Made by a program: the position numbers and the translations under genes. The notes under the pieces were generated by a model. That model did no database searches, was not told where the DNA came from, and saw nothing but the letters and a program-made list of their open reading frames with translations. A stretch of 46,985 nucleotides of DNA from Campylobacteraceae bacterium (GTDB lineage Bacteria > Campylobacterota > Campylobacteria > Campylobacterales > Sulfurovaceae), in NCBI GenBank assembly GCA_027068975.1, contig JALXFN010000056.1, forward strand, positions 1 to 46,985, given 5' to 3'. Position 1 is the first letter of the stretch. Each line of letters starts with the position of its first letter. Below, piece after piece: positions 26,364 to 39,224 of this stretch.

Positions 26364-27611
26364 CTATTTTACTACTCCTGTTGTATCTATAACTGTTTTT
26401 TTAGATATTTTATCTGTTTCTATAGAAATAAACTCTTTATGCTTTACCAAAACCACCACAACATCAGCAACGTCTAAGGCATCATCTAAAGTACTAAACT
26501 CTACATTTTTTCGATTTTTAAGAACTTCAGGAAGTTCTTTAATGTTAGGTTCAACTGCTAAGATATTAAAGTTAGTATTATCAGACAACATTTTAGTAAT
26601 TTCTAATGCAGGAGACTCTCTAAGGTCATCTATATCTGGTTTAAAGGCTAAACCTAAACAGGCTATTTTTGGATTCTTTATAGCTTTTATTGCCTCTTTT
26701 ACTTTTGAAATTACAAAAAGAGGTTTACCATCATTAATCTCTCTTGCTGTTTTCATAAGCTGTGCTTCATTTGGAAAGGCATTTACTATGAACCAAGGGT
26801 CAACGGCTATACAGTGTCCCCCTACTCCACAAGCTGGTTGTAAAATATTAACTCTTGGGTGTCTGTTTGCTAAAGAGATAAGCTCCCATACATCTATACC
26901 CATCTTATCACATAGAATAGATAGTTCATTAGCAAAGGCAATACTCACATCTCTTGATGCATTTTCTGTTAATTTACTCATCTCAGCTGTTCGAGAGTTT
27001 GTTGCTATACAGTCACCTTTGACAAAAATTTTGTAAAGCTCAGTTGCAACTTCTGTACATTGGGGGGTCATTCCACCAATAATACGGTCATTTTCCACAA
27101 GTTCACGTATAACATGCCCCGGCAAAACACGCTCTGGACAGTGTGCAATACGTATATCAGACTCCTCACCTACTTGTTGAGGAAAGGTTAAATCTGGTCG
27201 CTCCTCTGCTAACCACTTTGCCATTTTTTCCGTAGCACCTACAGGTGAGGTTGACTCCAAAATAACCAAATTACCTTTTTCTAAAACAGTAGCCAATGAC
27301 CTTGTTGCTGATTCAATATAATCAAGATTTGGTTCATGGTTATCACCTTTAAATGGTGTTGGAACAGCCATTATAAATACATCCGCTTTTTCAGGTGCTG
27401 TGGTTGCTCTTAAATAACCCTCTTTTACTGTTGCTTGTACTAAAATATCTAATTCAGGCTCTACAATATGTATCTCACCTCGATTAATCGTATCTACTGC
27501 TTTTTGGTTAATGTCAACTCCTATAACATGAACCTTCCTTGATGCCAATACTGCTGCTGTGGGTAAACCTATGTAGCCTAACCCTATCATACATACTCTA
27601 TTAAACTCCAT
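26364..27611 (-). CDS. wecC: UDP-N-acetyl-D-mannosamine dehydrogenase
   Basis: It oxidises UDP-ManNAc to UDP-ManNAcA with two NAD. The protein has 415 residues. The NAD-binding loop is GLGYIGLPTAAVLASRK at the N-terminus, the catalytic Cys is in GVGGHCIAVDPWF, and SPVGATEKMA and GLAFKPDIDDLRESPA are typical of the WecC/TuaD-like superfamily. It pairs with wecB directly upstream (one-base overlap), which fixes the substrate as a UDP-HexNAc. It supports the idea that the polysaccharide contains an aminouronic acid. Confidence 0.93.
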   Translation of the reverse strand: MEFNRVCMIGLGYIGLPTAAVLASRKVHVIGVDINQKAVDTINRGEIHIVEPELDILVQATVKEGYLRATTAPEKADVFIMAVPTPFKGDNHEPNLDYIESATRSLATVLEKGNLVILESTSPVGATEKMAKWLAEERPDLTFPQQVGEESDIRIAHCPERVLPGHVIRELVENDRIIGGMTPQCTEVATELYKIFVKGDCIATNSRTAEMSKLTENASRDVSIAFANELSILCDKMGIDVWELISLANRHPRVNILQPACGVGGHCIAVDPWFIVNAFPNEAQLMKTAREINDGKPLFVISKVKEAIKAIKNPKIACLGLAFKPDIDDLRESPALEITKMLSDNTNFNILAVEPNIKELPEVLKNRKNVEFSTLDDALDVADVVVVLVKHKEFISIETDKISKKTVIDTTGVVK

Positions 27612-28744
27612 TAATTTACCCCTTTAATAAAATCAACAATTCTTGAACATGCTTTTCCATCACCATAAGGGTTATGTGCTTTACTCATTTTTTCATATGC
27701 CATATTATCATCTAAAAGTCTTTGAGCCTCTTCGATAATAATGTGCATATCTGTCCCTACCAGCTTAACCGTTCCAGCCTCTAAAGCTTCTGGTCTCTCT
27801 GTTGTATCTCGCATAACCAATACAGGTTTTCCTAGACTTGGAGCTTCTTCTTGAACCCCTCCACTATCTGTTATAATAAAATAGGATTGACTCATCAAGT
27901 AGATAAACTGCTCATATTGGAGTGGGTCTATTAAGTAAACATTTGATACATCCGAGAGAATCTCTTTAACAGGCTTTTGAACATTAGGATTAAGATGTAC
28001 AGGATAGACAATATCGATATCTGGATTGTTCAAAGCAAGACTCTTTAACGCTTCACATATGTTTATAAACCCTTGTCCAAAGTTCTCTCTTCTATGTCCT
28101 GTTACTAAAACTATTTTTCTATTCTCATTCATTTGATACTGACTGCTAATAGTTGCAATAATTTTATCTTTTAATGCTTTACTATTTTCTATCTTCTCTA
28201 GTGCTAAAAAGAGTGCATCGATTACCGTGTTACCAGTAACAATAATATCTTCACTCTTTTTATTCTCTTTTAGTAAGTTATCTTTACTATTGGTCGTTGG
28301 TGCAAAATGATAATTGCTCAAAATACCTGTAATTTGTCGATTTACCTCTTCCGGCCAAGGACTATAGATATCATGCGTTCTAAGTCCTGCTTCAACATGA
28401 CCTACTTTTATTTTTTGATAAAAAGTCGCTAAAGAGGTGGCAGATGTAGTGGTAGTGTCACCATGAACCAAAACAATATCTGGTTGAAAGTCACTTAATA
28501 CCTCTTTCATTCCTAAGAGTACATTGGCTGTTATATCGTATAAATCTTGCCCTGCTTTCATGAGATTCAAATCATAATCAGGCTCTATATCAAAGATTTC
28601 AAGGACTTGGTCCAACATCTCTCTATGTTGTGCTGTTACACATACTTTTAATTCAAGAAGCCCTTCTGCCTCTAATGCCTTTACCAGTGGTGCCATTTTA
28701 ATAGCTTCTGGTCTTGTACCAAATACAACCAATACTTTTTTCAA
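27611..28744 (-). CDS. wecB: UDP-N-acetylglucosamine 2-epimerase (non-hydrolysing)
   Basis: It converts UDP-GlcNAc to UDP-ManNAc. The protein has 377 residues, the standard WecB length. [16 protein letters not shown] opens the protein, and [25 protein letters not shown] with its active-site His, and SGGVQEEAP follow in order. No hydrolysing NeuC-type features are evident. It lies between galE and wecC on the minus strand and probably belongs to the ugd-galE-wecB-wecC transcript. Confidence 0.95.
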   Translation of the reverse strand: MKKVLVVFGTRPEAIKMAPLVKALEAEGLLELKVCVTAQHREMLDQVLEIFDIEPDYDLNLMKAGQDLYDITANVLLGMKEVLSDFQPDIVLVHGDTTTTSATSLATFYQKIKVGHVEAGLRTHDIYSPWPEEVNRQITGILSNYHFAPTTNSKDNLLKENKKSEDIIVTGNTVIDALFLALEKIENSKALKDKIIATISSQYQMNENRKIVLVTGHRRENFGQGFINICEALKSLALNNPDIDIVYPVHLNPNVQKPVKEILSDVSNVYLIDPLQYEQFIYLMSQSYFIITDSGGVQEEAPSLGKPVLVMRDTTERPEALEAGTVKLVGTDMHIIIEEAQRLLDDNMAYEKMSKAHNPYGDGKACSRIVDFIKGVN

Positions 28745-28784
28745 AATAATATTCTCTTTTCTATGATTTATTAAACTGTGTTTT

Positions 28785-29798
28785 TTAAATTATATACCCA
28801 TTTGGGTTTTGACTCTGCCATCGCCAGGTATCTTCACACATCTCATCTATACCTCTTGTAGCTTCCCAATCTAAAACCTCTTTAGCATAAGAGGGGTCAG
28901 CAAAACAAGTTGCGATATCACCTACTCTTCGTTCTACTATTTTATATGGAACTTTTTTAGCAGATGCCTTTTCAAAGGCCTCTACCATTTCCAAAACAGA
29001 ATAGCCATTCCCCGTTCCAAGATTAATCGTCATTGGTTCATTAAAATTTCTAATTCTATCTAAAGCATTCAAATGCCCTTGTGCCAAATCTATCACATGA
29101 ATATAGTCTCTAACTCCCGTACCATCAACGGTATCATAATCATTACCAAACACAGAGAGATACTCTCTCTTGCCTACTGCTGTTTGGGAGATAAATGGCA
29201 TCAAATTATTAGGTAAACCATTTGGGTCTTCTCCTATGGTTCCTGATGCATGAGCTCCTACAGGGTTAAAGTAACGAAGCAAAACTATTTTCCACTCATT
29301 GTCTGAGAGATATACATCACGTAGTATCTCTTCGACCATAAGCTTAGAACGTCCATAAGGGTTCGTAGCAGATAGAGGAAAGTCTTCTAAAATAGGTGTA
29401 GTATGGGGATCTCCATAGACGGTAGCAGAGGAAGAGAATATAATAGATTTACAATTATACTCTGACATCACTTCACATAACACAACTGAACCATTGACAT
29501 TATTATCATAATATCTGAGAGGTTGTTCTACTGACTCACCTACAGCTTTAAGCCCTGCAAAGTGAATAACAGCATCTATCTTATGGCTAGAAAAAACTTT
29601 AGCTAAATCTTCTCTATATCTAATATCACCCTCTACTACGACTATCTTTTTACCGACAATAGCCTCTACTCTACGTATACTCTCTTTTGAGGCATTAGAA
29701 AAATTGTCAAATACAACAACTTCATATCCTGCTTCAATGAGTAAAACTACGGTATGAGAACCAATATATCCAGCCCCACCTGTTACTAAAACTTTCAT
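28785..29798 (-). CDS. galE: UDP-glucose 4-epimerase
   Basis: It interconverts UDP-glucose and UDP-galactose (or the GlcNAc/GalNAc pair if bifunctional, as in Campylobacter). The protein has 337 residues. [14 protein letters not shown] is the NAD loop, SSSATVYG holds the catalytic Ser/Thr, and YGRSK holds the Tyr-Lys pair. [12 protein letters not shown] and YRRVGD-type segments fit GalE. It follows ugd by 12 bases. Substrate breadth matters because the PglA-like enzyme nearby would need UDP-GalNAc. Confidence 0.93.
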   Translation of the reverse strand: MKVLVTGGAGYIGSHTVVLLIEAGYEVVVFDNFSNASKESIRRVEAIVGKKIVVVEGDIRYREDLAKVFSSHKIDAVIHFAGLKAVGESVEQPLRYYDNNVNGSVVLCEVMSEYNCKSIIFSSSATVYGDPHTTPILEDFPLSATNPYGRSKLMVEEILRDVYLSDNEWKIVLLRYFNPVGAHASGTIGEDPNGLPNNLMPFISQTAVGKREYLSVFGNDYDTVDGTGVRDYIHVIDLAQGHLNALDRIRNFNEPMTINLGTGNGYSVLEMVEAFEKASAKKVPYKIVERRVGDIATCFADPSYAKEVLDWEATRGIDEMCEDTWRWQSQNPNGYII

Positions 29799-29810
29799 CG
29801 GTCTCCTTTA

Positions 29811-30992
29811 TTAACTATCCGAATTAAAAATATCTCTAGTATAAACTTTAGCCTCTACATCACGAATATCATCAGAGAGTCTATTGGCAACAATCACATC
29901 AGAGAGTTTTTTAAACTCCTCTAAATTATTAATCACTCTTGAGTTAAAAAAGAGTTCATCACTACAAGCAGGTTCATAGACAACCACTTCAATACCTTTT
30001 GCTTTAATACGCTTCATAATACCTTGAATCGCTGAAGCTCTAAAGTTATCTGAACCACTTTTCATAACTAACCTATAAATACCAACTATTTTCGGATTTT
30101 TAGCCAAAATAGAGTCTGCTATAAAATCTTTTCTTGTACTATTTGCATCTACAATAGCACCGATAATAGAGTTTGGAACATTTTTATAGTTTGCTCTTAA
30201 CTGCTTGGTGTCTTTAGGTAAACAATAACCACCATAACCAAATGATGGATTGTTATAATGAGTTCCTATTCTTGGGTCAAGCCCTACTCCTTCGATGATT
30301 TGTCGACTGTTTAAATTATGTGTCTCTGCATAAGAGTCCAATTCGTTAAAATATGCCACACGCATAGCAAGATAGGTATTGGAGAAAAGCTTAATTGCTT
30401 CTGCTTCAGTTGAGTCTGTATATAATATATCTATATTCTCTTTAATTGCTCCACCTGCTAAAAGATTGGCAAAAGTGGTGGCACGTTCCGAAATCTCTCC
30501 TACAATAATTCGAGAAGGGTAAAGATTATCATAGAGTGCTTTTCCCTCTCTTAAAAACTCTGGTGAAAATATAATATTTTCACTATTATATTTTTCTCTA
30601 ACACTTTTAGTAAAACCAACAGGTACTGTTGATTTTATAACCATAGGTAAATCAGGATTAAACGCGATAACATCTTGAATAACCATCTCAACCAAAGAGG
30701 TATTAAAATAGTTTGTCTCTGGGTCATAATCTGTAGGTGTAGCAATAATTACAAAGTCTGCATCTCTATAAGCTTCTTCTTTATTCAGTGTTGCTTTAAA
30801 ATCTAAATCTTTGTTTTTTAAATAATCTTCAATTTCCACATCTTCAATGGGAGACTCTTTTCTGTTAAGCATCTCCACTTTTTCTGGTATGACATCCAAT
30901 GCAACTACTTCATTGTTTTGTGCCAATAAAATTCCATTTGATAATCCCACATATCCTGTTCCTGCTATAGCTATCTTTATCTTTTTCATCAT
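29811..30992 (-). CDS. ugd: UDP-glucose 6-dehydrogenase
   Basis: It makes UDP-glucuronate from UDP-glucose. The protein has 393 residues, the length of E. coli Ugd. The N-terminal [19 protein letters not shown] closely matches that enzyme. The catalytic Cys is in [14 protein letters not shown], and [12 protein letters not shown] and [11 protein letters not shown] are conserved. The ATG at 30992 is followed directly by a second Met codon. TAAGGAG lies 12 bases upstream and a TATAAT lies beyond. It is the first gene of the ugd-galE-wecB-wecC group. Confidence 0.94.
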   Translation of the reverse strand: MMKKIKIAIAGTGYVGLSNGILLAQNNEVVALDVIPEKVEMLNRKESPIEDVEIEDYLKNKDLDFKATLNKEEAYRDADFVIIATPTDYDPETNYFNTSLVEMVIQDVIAFNPDLPMVIKSTVPVGFTKSVREKYNSENIIFSPEFLREGKALYDNLYPSRIIVGEISERATTFANLLAGGAIKENIDILYTDSTEAEAIKLFSNTYLAMRVAYFNELDSYAETHNLNSRQIIEGVGLDPRIGTHYNNPSFGYGGYCLPKDTKQLRANYKNVPNSIIGAIVDANSTRKDFIADSILAKNPKIVGIYRLVMKSGSDNFRASAIQGIMKRIKAKGIEVVVYEPACSDELFFNSRVINNLEEFKKLSDVIVANRLSDDIRDVEAKVYTRDIFNSDS

Positions 30993-31026
30993 ATAAATAT
31001 TTACTCCTTAATTAAAATTAAAATAA

Positions 31027-31032
31027 ATTATA
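31027..31032 (-). promoter_or_regulatory. -10 element upstream of ugd
   Basis: A perfect TATAAT on the minus strand, 34 bases before the ugd start, in the 94-base AT-rich gap after the pgl operon. It supports a separate transcript for ugd-galE-wecB-wecC. Confidence 0.55.
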
Positions 31033-31086
31033 TCTAAGGTTTAATTAATGTAAAACCCTAAATAGAACATTTTTTAATATTATATA

Positions 31087-32031
31087 TTAAATTCCTAAAT
31101 CGTAGATTTGTACTACGCCAATAAAGCTATTATCATAGGTCACCAAAAGCGAATTAACCTTTAAATCTGTCATGAGTTTTTGAGCCATTGTCAACTTTTC
31201 TCTCTTATCTATCGTTTTTGGATTTTTAGACATAAGTTCTTGAGCAGTTAATTTAAAAAAATTCTCTTCTAAACTCTCCATTGAGCGTCTTATATCTCCA
31301 TCGGTAACAATTCCAACTATTTTTTCATTTTCCATTACTACTGCTAAACCTAAACGTGCTGTCGAAATAACTTGAATAAGCTCTTTTGTAGAGGTCTCTC
31401 TACTCACTTTTGGTAAATCTTTTTTTCGCATAACATCTTCAACTTTGGTTAAAAGTCGTCGCCCAAGCGTTCCTCCTGGATGGAACTGTGCAAAATCTGT
31501 ATCTTGAAAATCTCTCTGTTTCATTAAAGCAATAGCCAAAGCATCACCCATAACCAGTGTTGCCGTTGTTGAAGAGGTAGGTGCTAATTGCAAAGGACAT
31601 GCCTCTTTTTCTACCGATACATTAAGATGATACGTAGCGTTTTTTGCCAAAGTAGAGTTTTTATTTCCACTCATTGCGACTATTACATTTCCTTGATTTT
31701 TTAAAAAAGGGATTAGCCTTAAGACCTCATCTGTCTCACCAGAGTTTGAAATAAGCAAAACCATATCATCCCTCTCTATCATCCCTAAGTCACCATGATA
31801 AGCTTCTCCTGGGTGTAAAAAGAAAGAGGGGGTTCCTGTACTCGCCATAGTCGCAGCTATCTTTTTACCTATAATGCCTGACTTCCCCATACCTGAGATA
31901 ATCAACTTCCCATTACAAGCTAAAATATCTTTAACAGACTTTTCAAAATCTTCTGTTAAGTTATTTGATAAGTCTGCAATAACTTTTGACTCTATAGAAA
32001 AAACTTCCTTAGCTATATTTTTTATACTCAC
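31087..32031 (-). CDS. kdsD: Arabinose-5-phosphate isomerase (KdsD/KpsF)
   Basis: It interconverts ribulose-5-phosphate and arabinose-5-phosphate, the first step to Kdo. The protein has 314 residues: a SIS domain (SGMGKSGIIGKKIAATMAST, then HPGEAYHGDLGM) followed by two CBS domains in the C-terminal 120 residues. The GTG at 32031 is preferred because AAGG in the last codons of pglF is well placed and the protein then starts MSIKNIAKEV. A TTG seven codons upstream has no ribosome-binding site. It is the last gene in the pgl operon, 4 bases after pglF. No other Kdo gene is in the window. Confidence 0.92.
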   Translation of the reverse strand: MSIKNIAKEVFSIESKVIADLSNNLTEDFEKSVKDILACNGKLIISGMGKSGIIGKKIAATMASTGTPSFFLHPGEAYHGDLGMIERDDMVLLISNSGETDEVLRLIPFLKNQGNVIVAMSGNKNSTLAKNATYHLNVSVEKEACPLQLAPTSSTTATLVMGDALAIALMKQRDFQDTDFAQFHPGGTLGRRLLTKVEDVMRKKDLPKVSRETSTKELIQVISTARLGLAVVMENEKIVGIVTDGDIRRSMESLEENFFKLTAQELMSKNPKTIDKREKLTMAQKLMTDLKVNSLLVTYDNSFIGVVQIYDLGI

Positions 32032-32035
32032 AACA

Positions 32036-35301
<3,266 letters not shown>

Positions 35302-35302
<1 letters not shown>

Positions 35303-35907
35303 TATTTACTCCCTTCAAATTTTTCCATGGTCACAGAAGAGCTAGAGTTCACATCACTCCTCTTTATAACTTTTAAAAAAGTCATCCACATTATTTTCAT
35401 ATCAAGTAGAAAAGATTGGTTATCTACATACCAAACATCATACTCAAATTTTTGCTCCCAGCTTATGGCATTACGTCCATTGACTTGAGCCCAACCTGTT
35501 ATGCCAGGAGTAACAGTATGCCGTTTTTTCTGCTCATCATTATAGAGTTCTAAATACTCTACTAAAAGGGGTCTTGGACCTACAAAACTCATTTCACCTT
35601 TTAGTACATTAAAGAGTTGTGGAAGTTCATCTAAACTTGTTTTTCGTAAAAATAATCCAACTGCAGTTAAGCGTTTATCATCAGGTAAAAGCTCTCCATT
35701 TTCATCTTTTTCATTACTCATGGTTCTAAATTTATAGATACCAAAAAGTCTCTCTTTATATCCAGGTCGTACCTGTCTAAAAAAGATGGGTCTTCCTATT
35801 TTAAAAAATACCAAAAGGGCTGATAGAACTATAATCGGTAAAAAGAACCAAATTAATACCAATGCTAACATCTTATCTAACATAGGTTTAATAAGCATTG
35901 GGTACAT
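35302..35907 (-). CDS. pglC: Undecaprenyl-phosphate bacillosamine-1-phosphate transferase
   Basis: A small monotopic phosphoglycosyl transferase that puts the first sugar-phosphate (diNAcBac-type) on undecaprenyl phosphate. The protein has 201 residues, the same as C. jejuni PglC. A re-entrant N-terminal helix ([17 protein letters not shown]) is followed by [18 protein letters not shown], the Asp-Glu dyad in [16 protein letters not shown], and [17 protein letters not shown]. The C-terminal [10 protein letters not shown] is also as in PglC. It lies 9 bases after pglB. Compare the larger initiating transferase at 11175-12116, which probably serves the exopolysaccharide. Confidence 0.94.
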
Positions 35908-35916
35908 CTACAGAGC

Positions 35917-38076
35917 CTATTTTACTTTATAAATTTTACTGTATGGTGATGAGACTACTAACTCAAATAAATTCTTATCATACTTTCCAAGCATAAACAT
36001 CTGAACATAGGCAGAGTTGTATGTTTGTCTATCCATTACAACCATAACACCATAACTTTGTAAAAAGACCACACAAAACTCACCATCCATATGCATCAAT
36101 TGTGACTTAACTTTTGGCATACCATTGGCTCCTAAAGTAGCTACATCAAAACGTTGTACTTTTTTCGTTTTTCCTCCAAGCTCTATCTCTCCCTTTGCAG
36201 AATCGAAAACAATACCATTTTGAAGTAATAACTTAGCTCCACTTTGTTGTGCTATAGCAGAAGGATAAAAATGAATCTGACGTTCAGGCTTACCTGTTTT
36301 TAGGTTAATATTGCCAAACACACCAACAGTTGGGAAAATACGCATCATTCTAAATGGAAAATATAGATAAACATCTCTTGTTTTTTCTGGAAGTTTATAG
36401 TTTTCACTTTTCAAATCTTCCATAAACTGTTTTGGACTCTTTTTACTATCTTTAAAAAGTCTATCCGAAACAATTGAGTAATTAGAGTCAACATAAGTTT
36501 CAACAGCCAAACGACTTAAATTTGCTACTTGTTGAGGTGAATCTGAAAACATAAGTTTAGAGATAATATAGTTATCATGCGTATGCTTACCACCATCTAT
36601 AAGAGTATTGGTATCAGAGTAGTACCAAATAGGGTAACCATAATCCCACCAAGTTAAAGTATAGTCTTTATTTGAAGCTATATCATCAAGTTTGTCTAAA
36701 TCTGCTACTTCTGTTTTATTTAAAACTGTAGGAACCAAATAACCTTGAATATGTTTAATGTTTGGGTAAATCATGGCAACTGTAGCTAAAATAACAAATG
36801 TATATTTAGCTATATTTTGTTGCTTTTTATCTGCTACATTCTCTTTTAGCCTATCCCCTAAAAAGAAAAAGAGATAAACAGCAGAAAGAGCAGCCACAGG
36901 TACAGCATAAACAGTAAAACGCAACCCACCAACCATAGAAAATACACCCACACCTATTAATGGTAAGGCAATTAAAAATGCTTTATGTCGCATAACTAAA
37001 AGAACATAACCTATAAGACTTACTATCACACCAACCTCTGAACCAGAAATTCTATTTGCCATAGTAGCAAAAGGAATAGCCCCTGCCTCACGAACGGTTT
37101 GTACTACCTCATAAAATTTCAAAGACCCCTCTGCTACACCACGGTCAGCATAAGTAACAACATGAGACCAGATAACAGCAAAAACATTTCCAAAAAATAG
37201 AAAAGCTACAAAAGAGGCAACTGCCAAATATAATAACTGTTTCTCTTCTAATTTTTTAGCCAATATCACAGACACAAAAATGATAAAAAGTAAAATTCTA
37301 GTCTCTATAGGTAAGGTAATCATTAAAGGTATACTTAGCAGAGTAATACTACCATAAAGAGAGATAGCTCCATCTTTATAAGGAGCTGTCTCCTCATTAC
37401 TAATAACGCCTTTGTACTCTAAAACCATGTATAAAATCAACAAAATATACATAGCATAAACAAGTGTCATTCCTTGAGGATAAAAGTAAGGATAGATAAA
37501 TACAAGAAATGAAGCAAAAATTATACTCACAAAATTCTTTTTATAGACCACCGACAAAAAAGAGTAAAAAATCATAAATTGCAAAAAGACAGAAAACATA
37601 TCAGAGTCATAGTATCCAACCATAGTACGGTTATAGTAACTCCAAGCAATAGACCCCAAGAGTGCTGCTAAAAATCCTAACAATGTATTTCCAAGTAAAC
37701 GCCCTGTAAGAACAATAGGTATAACAATTAAAGAAGAAATGATTGCTGGTAAATATAGGGAAACTGTATCAAGAGAAAAAGAGGTAAACTTAGTAGCATA
37801 AGCAGTCAAGAGTACCAAACCAGGACTAGCATCTATAGCACTTGCTCTCTGCTTATCTTCTGCTATAACACCATCAATAATATCTTTAGCATTGGTTGAG
37901 AAGAAATACCCATCATTGGTATTTATCATCAACTCCCCAGCATAATGCATACTTTGTACATCTGCAAAATGTAAAGGCCAATACATTCTAACACCCATAC
38001 TAAACATGTATGCCAAAACAATAAAAAGTACTATTGCCAATATATTTTTTTCTATAAAATCTTCTATTTTTATCAC
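35917..38076 (-). CDS. pglB: Oligosaccharyltransferase PglB (STT3 family)
   Basis: The N-glycosylation enzyme that transfers a lipid-linked glycan to Asn of periplasmic proteins. The protein has 719 residues and aligns with C. jejuni PglB (713). About 13 transmembrane helices fill the first 440 residues. Catalytic acidic residues are Asp55 (NTNDGYFF), Asp157 and Asp159 (YYDSD), and Glu330 (TVRE). The acceptor-binding WWDYG is at 476-480. Arg342 (NRISGS) aligns by eye with the Arg that reads the acidic -2 residue of bacterial sequons. The start is GTG, sharing its G with the pglA stop, with AGGG upstream. All active-site positions I can place are intact. Confidence 0.96.
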   Translation of the reverse strand: MIKIEDFIEKNILAIVLFIVLAYMFSMGVRMYWPLHFADVQSMHYAGELMINTNDGYFFSTNAKDIIDGVIAEDKQRASAIDASPGLVLLTAYATKFTSFSLDTVSLYLPAIISSLIVIPIVLTGRLLGNTLLGFLAALLGSIAWSYYNRTMVGYYDSDMFSVFLQFMIFYSFLSVVYKKNFVSIIFASFLVFIYPYFYPQGMTLVYAMYILLILYMVLEYKGVISNEETAPYKDGAISLYGSITLLSIPLMITLPIETRILLFIIFVSVILAKKLEEKQLLYLAVASFVAFLFFGNVFAVIWSHVVTYADRGVAEGSLKFYEVVQTVREAGAIPFATMANRISGSEVGVIVSLIGYVLLVMRHKAFLIALPLIGVGVFSMVGGLRFTVYAVPVAALSAVYLFFFLGDRLKENVADKKQQNIAKYTFVILATVAMIYPNIKHIQGYLVPTVLNKTEVADLDKLDDIASNKDYTLTWWDYGYPIWYYSDTNTLIDGGKHTHDNYIISKLMFSDSPQQVANLSRLAVETYVDSNYSIVSDRLFKDSKKSPKQFMEDLKSENYKLPEKTRDVYLYFPFRMMRIFPTVGVFGNINLKTGKPERQIHFYPSAIAQQSGAKLLLQNGIVFDSAKGEIELGGKTKKVQRFDVATLGANGMPKVKSQLMHMDGEFCVVFLQSYGVMVVMDRQTYNSAYVQMFMLGKYDKNLFELVVSSPYSKIYKVK

Positions 38077-39224
38077 TATTTTTCCCTTTTACGTAACTGT
38101 TTATAGAGTTCTAAATACTGTTTAACAACCTGTTTAACATCAAACTCTTTAATGGCTAGTATTCTACCATTTTCACCCATAATCTTTCGTTCATTAAGAT
38201 CATTTACTAAAATTTCTATATTTTTTGCCAATAATTTTGAATCTCTCACTGGTACTAAAAAACCATTTTTACCATTTTTAACCACTTCTCTACACCCAAC
38301 GGTATTGGTTGTTATAATTGGTTTTGCCATAGAAGCTGCTTCAAGTAATGTACGTGGAACGCCCTCTCTATAACTTGGTAATACATAAATATCACTCATG
38401 GCGGTAAGTTCTAGTACATCATCTCGATGCCCTAACCAGAGAACATCTCCAGAGTTTAAAAATACTTTATTAACAGATGAAGGGTTACCATCATCTATAT
38501 CTCCTACTAAAATAAACTGTACATCTTTATAATTGGACAATAAAGCAGATGCTTCATAAAACTCACGAACCCCTTTATGCCATATAGCTCGTGCCACCAT
38601 TAAAACAACTGTTTTATTTTCAATATTTAATGATTTTTTTAACGTATCAATGGTCTCTACACTTACACATTTAGGGTTAAACTCTTTGGTATCTATACCT
38701 ACTGATTTTATAATTTTTATTTGACTCTCTTTTATAACCCCTTGACTCTCTAAATACTCAGGGTCATCAGAGTTTACAAACACCACTTTGTCAGACATTA
38801 CAAAGACCAATTTATATAACTTTTCTATAACGGTACGAACAGCTATGTTTTTTCGTGTATCTTCAATATAAAATGACCCTAAGCCTTCAACCAAGTTTAT
38901 AATGGTTGGAACTTTTGCCATCTTCCCTGCTAATGTTCCATAGATATTTGGTTTAGCAGTAAATGTATGAAGCATATCAAGTTTGAGTGGTTTGATGGCT
39001 CTATATATGTTATAAATCGCTTTTAGTTCTTTAAAAGGGTTCAAACTAGAACGCTCAATCTCATAAGCTACTGCTTCTATACCATCCTCAGTAAACAAAT
39101 CAAACTTATCACCTCTTGGACAAACAGCATAGACTTTATGCCCCTCTTCTACTAGTTTTTTCATAATGGGTAGACGAAACAGGTAAAGATTTAGGTCGAG
39201 GTGAGAGAGGAAGGCTATGGTCAT
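38076..39224 (-). CDS. pglA: GT4 glycosyltransferase, PglA-like
   Basis: Predicted to add the second sugar to the PglC product; in C. jejuni PglA adds alpha-1,3-GalNAc to diNAcBac. The protein has 382 residues. LSHLDLNLYLFRLPIMKKL, SSLNPFKELKAIY, LVEGLGSFYI, INSVGI-type and ARAIWHKGVREFYEAS segments match PglA in order. The C-terminal donor loop is SYREGVPRTLLEAASM, where C. jejuni has EGFPVSVLEA. GGAGG sits 6 bases before the ATG, which overlaps the preceding GT2 stop as ATGA. Orthology is good by eye, but the donor might be a different UDP-HexNAc or uronic acid. Confidence 0.86.
   Translation of the reverse strand: MTIAFLSHLDLNLYLFRLPIMKKLVEEGHKVYAVCPRGDKFDLFTEDGIEAVAYEIERSSLNPFKELKAIYNIYRAIKPLKLDMLHTFTAKPNIYGTLAGKMAKVPTIINLVEGLGSFYIEDTRKNIAVRTVIEKLYKLVFVMSDKVVFVNSDDPEYLESQGVIKESQIKIIKSVGIDTKEFNPKCVSVETIDTLKKSLNIENKTVVLMVARAIWHKGVREFYEASALLSNYKDVQFILVGDIDDGNPSSVNKVFLNSGDVLWLGHRDDVLELTAMSDIYVLPSYREGVPRTLLEAASMAKPIITTNTVGCREVVKNGKNGFLVPVRDSKLLAKNIEILVNDLNERKIMGENGRILAIKEFDVKQVVKQYLELYKQLRKREK

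Noticed and set aside
26359-27036. 225-codon plus-strand open frame antisense to wecC
   Set aside because: Wholly inside a full-length wecC with intact motifs. Its translation is Ser/Thr/Ile-rich with no domain, typical of a shadow frame.
26353-31076. 17-base exact match (26353-26369 on plus, 31060-31076 on minus), near two promoters
   Set aside because: Both copies are very AT-rich; a match of this length is plausible by chance in a 47-kb AT-rich window and the positions relative to the -10 elements differ.
31073-31091. AT-only stem TTTAATAT/ATATTAAA at the end of the kdsD gene as terminator
   Set aside because: The stem has no GC pair and no T-run on the minus strand, so it is too weak to call a terminator.
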